A stretch of DNA of 64,000 bases from Fulvia fulva (taxonomy: Eukaryota > Ascomycota > Dothideomycetes > Mycosphaerellales > Mycosphaerellaceae). Positions 43,116 through 54,860 of the stretch are shown here, one piece after another. The DNA is taken from contig NC_063019.1 in NCBI RefSeq assembly GCF_020509005.1, forward strand, positions 186,001 to 250,000, written 5' to 3'. The position numbers were made by a program, and so were the translations under genes. How positions within the stretch are numbered: position 1 is the first letter of the stretch; each line of letters begins with the position of its first letter. The notes under the pieces were generated by a model. That model ran no database searches, was not told where the DNA came from, and saw only the letters and a list, made by a program, of their open reading frames with translations.

Positions 43116-46100
43116 CTATATATAGATACACGCTATCCTATTAGGTCCTTCTTCGTCTTTCGTATAATCCGCCGTCTTCTACTACTACGTAACTCGTACC
43201 TATTTAATAGGTTATAAGCCCGGGTTAGCAACTCGGTATTTCACCCTCGATAAAGTCGTATTAGAGTTATTCCTCTTTAGAACAAAAGGAAGGTAGACTA
43301 GAGGCCGCACCTGTATTATATAGGAAGCTATAGCCGTGCTATAGGTATATATAAGACGTAAAAGAGCCTAGTAAGGTACTATTAGACTCCGAGTTAGGGA
43401 GCCTATACTAATACCTTAGACAAGTAGGCGAGCTTACTAAGAAGAGTCGCTCTACGGACATCGCGTTCGTATCAACTAACTGTTTATTCTAAGAGAGCCG
43501 TAGTGTCTTAGAAACCCCCTCTACTAAGAGAGTTACGCTATAGTGTCTTAGTACTAATACGATCCTTCGACTTTCCTCCCCTTCCCGGCGGATAGCTATC
43601 CTCTCCGCTATTAACCTCGCGTTCGTTTTATCCTATTTCGATCCGATCGCGTACGACCGAATACATCCTTTTACCTAAGGGTAGCTAACCTGTCCCTTAA
43701 CTTACAAAAATAGAGAACGAGACTAGGTTTATAAGAAAGAGAGTAGCACCTGTTCTAATAAGAGAGAACTACGAAATATAGTTCAAGCTAATAAGAATAC
43801 ACCTAGTATTAAAGTAGGTTAACTAGGTCCTCGAAGACATCATTACGGACATTCCCGCTATAACCCTATCTATAGCGACACCCTCTACATTATCGGAGTC
43901 ATCCCTTTCTTTAGATCAAGCGATAAGGAAGGTATCGTATAGACGGTACAATATAACGGCCCTATATAAGATGTATATCTGTCTGTCGATAGATAACTAA
44001 GAGATTATATACGAGATCCGGTATACGAAGAGTTATAGGAATAGGCTAAAGCTAAATATAAGAGAAGACTTCTCGCTACTAGAAGAAGTTTGCTCTAGTA
44101 ATACACCAATTTCGTAATAACAGAGGACTAGTCAATAGATGACGCCTAGTAGGAGCTTAGCTCAATTATAAGGAGGGCTATTTTAATCTCGCCTTAGTTC
44201 TAAGGCATTAAGACTAAGGACAGAAAGATCTAGCAACTCTTAGTAGCTCCGCTAGACTCATTTAGCTCAATTCGCGATACAATTGATACCTAGGTAAATC
44301 TCTTACTACAAGACATTCTTATAATCCTTAGGGAGAAGCAAGAATTAATGCTTTATTAAGGGACAGCTATGTTCGCTAAGAAGGGTTTCTAGGGCAAGCT
44401 TACGTACTATCTCTATAATAGTGACCATTTTATAAGCAAGTGCCTACACCTTTCTATAGCTTAGTAGGCTATTAGGAACAAGGACAAACTAGCTAGGGTT
44501 ACCTACCCTACTAAGAGACAACCGTTACTACCTCGTAGGAGGTCATTATCACTAAACCTTCGATGTCCTCAAGGTAATAACAGACCTTATAAAGCAGATA
44601 AAGGAGAGCTACAAGCCAAAGGCCTCCTCTAGTAAGCCTATAAGGGCCTATACGAGCTAGGAAGACGCATTAGACTCTAAGATACTATTGGAAGATAATG
44701 ATATTAATGAGGTTGCCTATTCTACTATAGAAGCTAAAGGTAAGTACTCCTCGTCCGAGTAGTTACTTAACTCTTATACATCATTATATATAACTGACTA
44801 AGATTTACTATTTAGGACACTAAAGCCTCTTTAAAAGAGGAAGTGGATCAAGGTTAGGGGTGGCTATCTACAAGCTACATATATAGGAAGTGCATTAATA
44901 GGTAGTCCTTCTAGAAAGCAAATTGTCTTAGAAAATGTCCTATTTGTTCCTAGCCTTAGAGTTAGTCTTGTTTCGTAGAATCAGTTTAGCTAACAGTTTG
45001 CTGTCTAACTACCTAGTTTCACCCTAAAATCCTTGTCTAGTAAACCCGTTGTCTAGACCAAACTTCGAGGAGGAGTACTGTTTATCTACTCGATCTCGGA
45101 AATTCTTAAGCTATAGTATACTAGTATACTCTCTTAAGAACGTAACGGTACCGCTATAGCTAACACTAAGTCCGAAGATAAGTAGGAGCTATAGTATAGA
45201 AGATGTGTACACCTTAGTAAGGGACTACTAAGAAACCTATATAGACTTACTAACAAGAAAGATCCTATTCCTATTCCTTCTAAACACTAGAATTATAAGG
45301 TCTGCTCCCTTATAAACATAAGGAAGTTCAAAGGACCTACTATAGAGAGAAAAGGGGAGAGGCTGGCCCTTATCTCTATTGACATCTATAGGCCTTCTTA
45401 GGGCGCAGTCTCTAGGCTAGGATACAAATATTAGCTTAAGATTGTGGACAACTTCTCTAGGAAGAAGTGGGTAATCCCTTTAAAGGCTAGGAGCGACGCT
45501 CCTACAGCCCTACGGGATTAGAAGGTCTAGGTAGAACGGTAGTTAAGGTACTTTCTGTCTACGATCCGTAGTAATAGTATAAAGGAAATTCTCGCCTTAC
45601 TAAAAGAGTAGGAGAAGGAGTTTAGTACTTAGATAGACATAACTGATGCCTATAACTCTCTTTAGAATAGACCTATAGAAAGGTTAATTCAAGCCTCTAA
45701 GAATATAGTCCGGGCTATGCTTAAAGACTCTAGTATACTAGTTAAGTTCTAGCTAGAAGCTTTGTAAGTACAGACTATAATCAGAAACAGACTGCCTAAT
45801 AGTCCGATCATTAATAGTATTGCTCTTTCACTAGGAGAAGCCTTTACTAGCCAAGTACTGTCAGTCGACTATTTCCGCGTCTAGGGATATAAAGCTATAG
45901 TCTATATAGACCTAAGAGCCTAACCTTAAGGCTTAAGGAGAGACAAGTTAATAAACCGAGGAAAAGAAGCCGTGTTTATAGGCTACTTAGAAAACACTAC
46001 AAAACAATAGCTGTTCTAGGATCCCGACATAAAAGCTATAAAAGCGTATAGTCACGTCGACTAGTTTAAGAATAAGAAGGGGGGAGATATAGATCTTGGT

Positions 46101-48268
46101 ATCACCTTTACTAACTAGCCGAGTCGAGCGCTATAGCGCCATCCTGTTAGGAGGAAGCCCTTTAGGGCGAAATTTTCCGATAGGGGATTATTAGAAACAC
46201 CGTTACGAAGGCTAGGAGAAAATATTACGGCGGTTTTAATACTGTCGAAGGCCGATAACGGTGGATCTATACAGAACCTACCCAAGTCATTAACACTATA
46301 GTAATCGCTATTTATATAACTTCCCCCTCCCCTAAAGGACATTAGGGAATACTAGAAGTTTAGAGATTAGGGTACTCTAATAAAAGAAAAAGAAGATGTC
46401 GTTCAGTTCGACCTATCCGAATACCTAGCGCCACCTTAGGTTGTAGGTAATAAGAGGTTAAGGGGGGACGGAGATAATAACTCTAAAGAGTATAAGGCTA
46501 AATACTATAAGGCTCTTATCGCCTAGATGTTCTATCTAGACCCTATAATAAGCTAGGTAGAGGAGATTCTGAACGACGTAGAAGAATATACATTTGCTAC
46601 TATTAGGTAGGCCATAGCCTATTAGTAGGAAGTGCTGATCCTAAAGTCCTATAAGGTAGCTATAGGAGACCCCGAATAGGGATATATATAGAGAGAGGTA
46701 ATCGAGAACGAACTTATTACCTTAGTAAGCAACAACACCTAGGAAGTAGTTGTACCGCCAAAGGGTACGACTCTAATTACTTCTAGGTAGGTCTTTGATA
46801 TAAAAAGAATGATTAGTAGAGCTATTAAGAAGTTCAAGGCAAGACTAGTTATAAGAGGGTTTTTATAGAAATATAGGGTTGACTTCGAAGAGACCTTTAT
46901 ACCTACTATTAGACATAATACTCTCCGAGTATTCATAGTAGTAGTGTGTAAGAGAGATCTCGAGATGCACCTAGTAGATGTGAATAATACTTTTACCTAA
47001 AGTAGCCTCCTTAAAGACATCTATATAATCCTACCCCTAGGAGTTGAAGCACCTCTAAACATAGTGTTTAAGGTCCTACGAAGCCTTTATAGGCTTAAGT
47101 AAGCAGCTAGAGACTAGAACAAGCTCTGTGTTACGAAGCTAGAGAAGATTAGATTTACCTAGTCCTAGGTAGATCTATACCTACTTGTCTATACGGATAG
47201 AAACCTTATAGTCCTTACCTATATAGATAACATACCTATTGTAGCTCCGAAGCTGTTAGATGTTCAGTGGTTTAAGGCTGAGCTTGGAAAAGTATTTAAG
47301 ATTAAAGATCTTAGTATACCTACGAAGATCCTTAGAATAAGGATTATAAGAGACAGGTCCTAAGGCACTTTGAAGCTTAATTAAGGACACTATATCTACG
47401 CTAACTTAGCTAAGATAAACATAGCTAGAGAGAAAGCTACGCTAACCTACTCACCTATAGAGAGCTACGAGCACTTAGTGCCTACGGCACCTATAGATAA
47501 GAGGTGTAACAAACAGGATTACTAGAGCTATAATAGTACCTAGATATAGCTAATGATACTGACAAGGCTAGACTTAGCATTACCCCTTAGAAGAATTAGC
47601 TTATATGTTGCTAATCCCTCGTAGTAGTATATAAAGGCTTTAAAGAAGCTCTCCCGATACCTACGGTCGTACCTAGACCTAGGTCTTATATATAGAAAGG
47701 GAGGGGGCAATCTCTAGGGATACTCGGACTCTAACTACGCTATAGACAAAGTGGATAGAGTCTTAATTCAAGGATACGTATAGTTCCTTTATAGATCACC
47801 TATATCCTAGATAAGTAGGAACTAGAAGTCTATTATAACATCAACAATAGAAGCTAAGTTTATAGCTATAAGCGTAGCCGCAAAGCAGTCACAATTTCTT
47901 ACTACTGTCCTTAGGGAAATGGGGTGCCTAGAACTAGTAGGAAAGAGCTCTTTCTAGCCGAGTATAAGGGTAAGTAAGGGCACTATTAACGAGCTAAGGC
48001 TAGTCAAGCTTTTAGGTAACAACTAAGCCGCTTTAACACTTGTTAAAGATGCCTATATATATCAAAGGTCAAAGTATATTAATGTTATATATAACTATAT
48101 CAGACATCTCTAGTAGTAGAAGAAGATTATAGTAGACTACTACTATATAAAGGACATAGCTACTAATAGGTTAATAAAGCCCCTTAATAGCTAGTAGTTC
48201 TAAAACTTTATAAGGCAGCTCTAGCTTACGTAAAGGGATTGTAGGAGACTATATAGCCTAAGTAGGAG

Positions 48269-48502
48269 TGTTAAGAACATATAGGCCGTAGGACAAGTAT
48301 ATAGGTGTAGGTGTGTTATATAACTAGATCATGTGACTAGGGTTTACTAGCCTATAGGCTAGTAAACATCCGGACACCTAGTATCTACCTATACTAATAC
48401 CGGCGATACTATATATAGATACACGCTATCCTATTAGGTCCTTCTTCGTCTTTCGTATAATCCGCTGTCTTCTACTACTACGTAACTCGTACCTATTTAA
48501 TA
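48269..48502 (+). repeat. Copia E 3' LTR
   Basis: 234 bp, TGTTAAGAACATATAGG... to ...ACCTATTTAATA. It corresponds to the Copia-2 LTR (read on the minus strand) with RIP changes, for example catgtgac retained near 48,343 while most other CpA sites are lost. Followed by the TSD tagaa. Confidence 0.88.
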
Positions 48503-49644
48503 TAGAATAGGCGACTTCGTCGTCGTATATTTCCTCGGTATCGCTTTCTCGTAAGTTATAGGCTCGTATCGCCTTTACCTTTGTCTTATTGTCGGATTAG
48601 CTTCTCCTATCCTTCTACTGTTTCCTAGACTTCTTAAGGGCGTTTTAGGCCTTCTCTAGATCCCGGACTAGCTCTTCGTAGGACTTCTTCTCCGGTTACT
48701 TCTAGGTATTCTTCTTCTTAATAAACTTCTTTACGGAATCTAGTTCCGGGTACGATATAACTAGGTAGTTACTATCGTAGATAAAGTAGCCGCTCTTACC
48801 CCCTTGCCTCTAGGAGTATAGAGTGGTCTCGCCCTTACTCTCTTAGATCCGTAATTCGTAGGATTTAAGTAAGGTTATAGCGGATTCCTAGCCTAGGTTT
48901 AGCTAGGCTAGGATAGTGTCCCTAGTACTAGCGTAGACGTCCGGGAGGCTACTTAGTAGGTACTTAAACCTCCGGGTAGGGTCCTTATAGTAGGTCTCTT
49001 TACTGTCTATTTCGGCAATTTATATAGATAGGTTATCTAGATATATCTACCCTTGTCTAATTGTCTAATCGTCCGGTAGCTTAAACGATACTAGCTATCT
49101 TATAAGCGCTACTACGTATGCCTTATAGACCTTACTATACTTCTTCTATAGAAGTTTCTAGATCTCTTTTGTATCTCGTATATCTAAGATCTCTTAGTTA
49201 TCCTCCTCGGATAAATATACTAAGATAGTATATCTCGCTATACCGTTCGCCTTCGAAGTAATCTTAGGCGTAACGGATTCTAGGAGATTAGCCGACGAGT
49301 CGTCGATAACCTAGAATACCTCCCGGCTTTCGAGATAGTCTCGTAGTATAACGAACTAGCGCTTCTAGTTCTTACGAGTAAGGGTAGGGCCGACCTTCCG
49401 GGGGCCCTCGTAACTCGTTAAGTCTTCTATAGCGAAGGTAGCCTTAGATATATAGCAAGCTCTACTTGACTACGGTAGTTAGAATAAGCTTAGACTCCCC
49501 GAGTCTATTAGTAGCGTTCTATATAGTAGACTCCCCGAGTCTATTAGTACGTTACCGTACGGATTCCGGGTATAGGGTATAATACCCTACGTCGTACTTC
49601 CTTAGTATATCGATGTTCTATTAAGCAAACCCGGGCTTATAACC

Positions 49645-50052
49645 TATTGAACAGGTATAGTATATATATATACGGAAGTTAGGATACGTAATAGGGAAGG
49701 AGGAAGGACTAATATAGCATACGAAGGTATATAGTAGAACAGTGTTTAGTACTAAAGGTGTCTCTACTATCGGTATAGAGACTACGTCTCTTATACCTAT
49801 ATAGAGGGATATTGCTCTAGTCCTAGTTCTGTTTCACTACGCCTTATCGGTTTTACCTATATCTTATCCTATGACGGCAGTTCCTCCGACAGTCTCGTAC
49901 TAACTAGCTAAGCAACTTTAGGTCCTCTAAGTCGCTCCTACTATTCGTACGGTGTCTCGGTAGTATTGCCGTACTATCGTCTCGACTAGCTTAGTATATA
50001 CTAAGTTAGTCTTAGTACCGTACGACATGCCTACTAACCTATATTCGTAATA
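49645..50052 (-). repeat. Copia D 5' LTR
   Basis: 408 bp, the partner of 36,183-36,590; they differ at a small number of positions, mostly C/T or G/A. On the minus strand it is followed directly by the iMet half-tRNA primer site at 49,630-49,644. Confidence 0.88.
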
Positions 50053-50381
50053 AGGACTAGCTTAAATCACTAGGTCTTTATACTATTCGGTAGACTAGTA
50101 GATTATAAGGTATCTAAATAAATCACTATTACTAAGTCCTTAATAGACGCTAAGCTACTCGGGCTTTCGTAAGCCGCCTTAGAGCTTATATAGTAGGAAC
50201 GAGTCTTCGCTAAAATATACCTTTAGTTTAATTAGCGTACCTACTTATACTACGATAATACGTAGACTATCCGCCTTATTAACTAATAAGTACAAAAGCT
50301 TAATACGAAGCTACGCTACGTTAATATCTACTACTACTAGCTCCGATAGCGAGACTAGCGCGGAGACATTAAGATTAAGTA
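50053..50381 (+). mobile_element. Copia F, right part: RNase H
   Basis: Continues the Copia F RNase H frame after the D insertion: FILFGRLVDYKVSK near 50,085, then KSLIDAKLLGLS, and KLNTKLRYVNIYYY near 50,305, ending GDIKIKY at about 50,380. The same tail occurs in Copia A near 21,230-21,070, so A and F are one family. It ends where Gypsy B begins. Confidence 0.72.
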
Positions 50382-50839
50382 TAGTCGTTAAGAAGTGAAA
50401 GTCTAGCTTAGTATATAAGCGCTAAGAATCATATGCCCCGTAATATTTACTACGGGACCTAGCCCTCCAAATTCACTACTCTACTAAACCTTAATAGATT
50501 CACTTCGGCTCGTAACTATATGACTTACGGCGCTCCCGCGAGCACCCGCGACTACGCTAGACCCTAGAAGAAGCACGTAGAAGACTCGGAACGTAGGGCA
50601 GGTTAGAATAAGGTTTTGAGTAAAGCTACTAAGCGCGGCTTCGTACGGGTTAGCCCTATTAATACGGGGATACGTACTCGCGAGGGTCGCGTATAGATAT
50701 CTAGCCTTCCCTAGGCCTCTCTTACCTTCTTCGTCTTTCGTTTTGTATAGTAATTATACTATACCCTTTGTACCTACACTTCGTACCTACATTCTCGCTT
50801 TTACTCTTATATCTTATAGGCTAGGCTCTCGCCCTAATA
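50382..50839 (+). repeat. Gypsy B 5' LTR
   Basis: About 458 bp, matching 61,695-62,152 closely. It begins near tagtcgttaag and ends cgccctaata. It contains a GC-rich palindromic stretch (cggcgctcccgcgagcacccgcg near 50,530) that has resisted RIP because it has few CpA sites. Exact first base uncertain by 1-2 bp. Confidence 0.82.
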
Positions 50840-53800
50840 TTACGAAAGACTAACAAACCGTTAACTACTCGAGTTATCCTTATAGGTGACCACGCTACCG
50901 ATAGAGGTGTCAACCTCGACAACTAAGACACTCTATTCCACTTTAGTAAGTAGGCTAACATTCCCTTCTCTAACGCCGCTACCTTCGGTACCTAGGCAAA
51001 CGCTAACCCCGACACCGCCTACGCTCTTATTAACCGTACCGTCTCCTCTTTCCGCGAGACCGCCTAGTAGGTCGAGTAAGCAAACAACTAAGTAACCTAC
51101 CTTTAAGGTATTGTGAATACCTTCTAGAACCTCGCCCCGTACGCCGACGATAACCGCCGCTAGTACTTCTCTAAGAAGGTTAACGACCTAGACGAGTTCG
51201 ACGGTAATAAGAGTAAGTTTAAGGCATTTAAGACATAGCTTACTATTAAGCTATTAGCTAATACCGACCACTTTCCGTAAGAGAAGGACAAGGTTATATA
51301 CGTCTTCTCCCTCCTTCGGGGAGACGCCGCGGCTTAGGTATAATACTATATCGATAACGCTACGTAGACTATCGGCTACCCGGACGTCCTTACCTTAATA
51401 TAGGACCTCCGTACTACCTTTAGTGATCTAGACCGTAGAGCTACCGCCTAGAACGCTATCTATAACCTCCTCTAGAAGAACAAGAGCTTTGCCGAGTACC
51501 TCGCGGCCTTTAACCGCGACATTAGGTTTACCGGCTATAACGAAGAGACTAAGAAGAGTACTCTCCGCCGTAGCTTATGAGTAGAGCTTCTTCGAGCCCT
51601 CGAGGACAAGGACGTCGGTACTATAAGCTTTCGTAAGCTCGTCGAGACCTACTAGCGCCTCGACTCTAATATAAAACACACCGCCTCTCTCCTCGCTTCC
51701 CGTTCTTAAGGTCGTTAGCCTCGTAGTCCCGGAAACCACTTCGCTACTCTACTAGGCGCCGCCGCTCCTACGGCTCTCCCTCCCGTCTCTATAGGTAACG
51801 CTATAGATCTTAGCGCTAGTACCGCCGTCCCTTAAGTCTAGGGCCTCGTTAACGGTAAGCTTACTCCCGAAGAGAAGCTTCGCCGTCGCTAGGCCGGACT
51901 CTATACCTACTACGGCGGTCTAGGCTATATCGTAGTTAACTATCCGTAGCTCGCTACCTATAACGCCCGTAACCCGGTTCGCGGCGCTATCGGCGCTATC
52001 GAGCCTACTCCTACTACTCCCGCTAAGTAGGAAAAAGCCTAGGTCTTCCTTATCGACGCAATAAAGACTAAGAATAACGTTTACCGAAAGTAAAGAGAGG
52101 AAAGAAGTTGAAGATTAATATAGTATAGCTAGACCTATACGACGAGACGGGTAAGGACTACGCTTATAAACCGTTTATTACGAATATAAATATCGGCTTA
52201 AAGAAACTCTCTTCTTCCAATCTCACTCTTATAGACACTAGCGTACTAGGCGAGTCTTTTATAGACTATAAACTCGCGACCTCTCTTAACCTCGAACCCT
52301 AGGAACTAAAGTACCCTCGTACCCTTAAACTCTTTAACGGTATAGAGACTACTACTAGTAAGATTACTTATATTAAATACACGTTAATCACCCTCGGAGG
52401 CAAGCGTATATCGATTACTAGCTTCCTTACGTCCCTACCGTATTAGAAGTTTATCCTCGGCCTCCCCTAGTTTAGACGATACTAACCTATTATCGACTAG
52501 ACTTCCCTTACTATTAGCTTCCCTCTAGAAGCTCCTCCGGCACCTCCGCCTTCTCCGCCGCCTTAGCGCGGTCCTAAGTATACTAAGATCTTCTAGGTAA
52601 ACGCCGCTACCTTTACTACTACTACTAAGTAGCCTAAAGCTTAAGTCTTCGCCGCCTCTCTCCGCGATATCGACATCGCCCTCGAGAAGCTCGACAAGAA
52701 GCGTATACCTACCGACCCTACTACGAAGGTCCCTCCTTAGGCACACTATATCCTCTACGTATTCGATACTAAAGCCGTAGACGAGCTGCCTCCTCATCGC
52801 CCTCACGACTATAAGATTGAGCTAGAAGAAGGTGTAGAGATACCGTTCGGACCGCTATATTCTATGTCCCGAGAAGAGCTTATCGTCCTTAAGAGATACC
52901 TCGAAGAGAACCTAAAGAAGGGGTTTCTTCGAGCGAGCCGTTCTAGCGCTAGTAGTCCTGTCATGTTCGTTAAGAAGCCCGGCGGTAGTCTACGCTTCTA
53001 CGTAGACTACCGAGGCTTAAACGCTATTATAAAGAAGAACCGCCACCTAATACCGTTGATTTAGGAGACGCTCGAGCGCCTCTCTAAGGCTAAGTACTTT
53101 ACTAAGCTCGATGTTATCGCTACGTTCAATAAGTTACGAATAGTAGAAGGACACGAGTATCTTATAGCCTTCCGTACTCGCTACGGGCTATTCGAGTCGC
53201 TCGTTATACCCTTCGGCGTTTATAACGGGCCTAGTACCTTCTAGAACTTTATTAACGACATCCTTTAGGAGTTCCTCGATCAGTTCTATACTACCTACAT
53301 CGACGACATCCTAGTCTATAGCGAGACTAAGGAGGAGCACCGCGAGTACGTCTATAAGGTCCTTTAGAAGCTCGTAGACGCCGGCTTATAGCTCGATATC
53401 GACAAGTACGAGTTTAAGGAGACCGAAGTCAAGTTCCTTAGTTTAATTATTACCGTAGACGGTATTAAGATAGACTAAGAGAAGATTGACGCTATCGTCG
53501 AATAGGATACTCCTACGAACGTTAAGGAGGTCTAGGGTTTCCTAGGCTTTACTAACTTCTACCGCCGCTTTATCTACGCATTCTCGGGCGTAGTACGCCC
53601 TTTAACGAAGCTTACGCGTAAGGTTAAGAAGTTTGCCTAGACCGACGAATACTAGAAGGCTTTTGACTTACTTAAAGCGAAGTTTATTAAGAACCCGCTT
53701 CTATAGCACTTCGATTTCGAACTAGAAACCCGTATAGAGACTAACGTATCCGACGGCGTAGTAGGCGGTGTCCTACTATAACGCCGCTCGCCTAAATCTC

Positions 53801-54590
53801 CCTAGTTACCTATCGCCTTCCTCTCTAAGAAGATGACCGCTACGGAGTATAACTACGAGATCTACAACAAAAAGCTTCTCGCTATCGTTAAAGCTTTTAA
53901 AGAGTAGCGCCCCGAGCTCGAAGGCTCTACTATACCCGTCTAAGTAAGCTCCGACTATAAGAACCTCGTCTACTTTATAAAGAGTAAGCTACTTAATCGT
54001 CGCTAGGCCCGCTAGAGCGAGTTCCTCTCCCGGTTTAACTTTATAATCTCGTATACGCCCGGTAAGGCTAACTCGATAGCCGACGCCCTTACCCGCCGCC
54101 CTAGTAACTCTCTAGTTAATCGAAGAGGGGGCTAGTAAATCGTAGAGCAACAAGTTATTAAAGAGCATAACCTCTCTTCCGAGCTTCGAGAGTACCTATC
54201 GAACGGCTAGCCTACGTTCGCCGCTTCCTTTACTACTCTCGTACTCGCTCCTACCTACCTTAATAAAAGTGACAATGAATCCGAGCCTAAAGAATACGCC
54301 TCGGACGCTAAGGACTTGAACGACAATAAAGAGGGCTTAGTAACGACCGACGGCTTATCTAAATTAGACTTTAAGGGGTTTAATAATAAGGAGCAACCTA
54401 AAGGCATTATAGTACGAGTACGAACAGCGTACGATGCCGACCTAGACGCCTAAGAGTTAGTCTAGGCCCTTGAATCTAGCGCGAGGACATTCCCGGGCTT
54501 CTCGCTATCCGAGTATAAGCTCTAGGAAGGTATCGTCTACTTCCGTAAGAAGCTTTACGTACCGTAGCCCGAAGGCTCTAATATCCGAGC

Positions 54591-54825
54591 TGTTAAATAG
54601 GTACGAGTTGCGTAGCAGTGGAAGACGGCGGATCACACAAAAGACGAAGAAGGACCCAATGGGATAGCGTGTATCTACATACAGTATCGCCGGTGTTGGT
54701 GTAGGTAGATGCTAGGTGTCCGGATGTTTGCCAGCCTATAGGGGCTGGCAAACCCTAGTCACGTGATCTATCACATGACACACCCACACCTACATGCTTG
54801 TCCTGCGGCCTGTATGTTCTCAACA
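54591..54825 (-). repeat. Copia-2 3' LTR
   Basis: 235 bp. It differs from the right LTR at only two positions, both CpA to TpA on the + strand (aaacagg to aaatagg; gcgcagc to gcgtagc). It contains CACGTG near 54,763. The preceding cgagc (54,586-54,590) is the TSD. Confidence 0.95.
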
Positions 54826-54860
54826 CTCCCACTCAGGCCACATGGTCTCCTACAATCCCT

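Larger units (their letters stand above)
40179..48502 (+). mobile_element. Copia E: RIP-degraded copy of the Copia-2 family
   Basis: + oriented, TSD tagaa (40,174-40,178 and 48,503-48,507). The 5' LTR is 40,179-40,331 plus 43,129-43,209, split by a chimeric LINE. The primer site ggttataagcccggg is at 43,210-43,224. Gag-pol runs from a mutated ATA at 43,710 to TAA at 48,231-48,233. The 3' LTR is 48,269-48,502, after the purine tract aagtaggag. It aligns along its length with Copia-2, nearly all differences being CpA/TpG to TpA, giving dozens of TAG/TAA codons. Not functional. Confidence 0.9.
36183..50052 (-). mobile_element. Copia D: RIP-degraded Copia element split by Copia E
   Basis: Minus-oriented element with 408-bp LTRs at both ends and TSD aggat/aggac, the single mismatch being a RIP-type C/T. 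Internally, RNase H and RT lie at about 36,600-38,100 (the RNase H segment keeps a Glu in TIEVEF near 37,010). Integrase and pre-integrase lie at 39,050-39,680, where a short open stretch reads ISIDIYGPF. The gag lies at 48,503-49,600. Its primer site (ggttataagcccggg, minus strand, 49,630-49,644) is again the iMet anticodon complement. Copia E (40,179-48,502) interrupts it near the protease. Confidence 0.85.

Noticed and set aside
50886..51095. 69-codon open frame in Gypsy B
   Set aside because: It is out of frame with the recognisable gag reading and is Thr/Ser/Pro-rich by frame shift, so a shadow.
52525..52806. 93-codon minus-strand frame
   Set aside because: Antisense shadow of the Gypsy B protease-RT linker.
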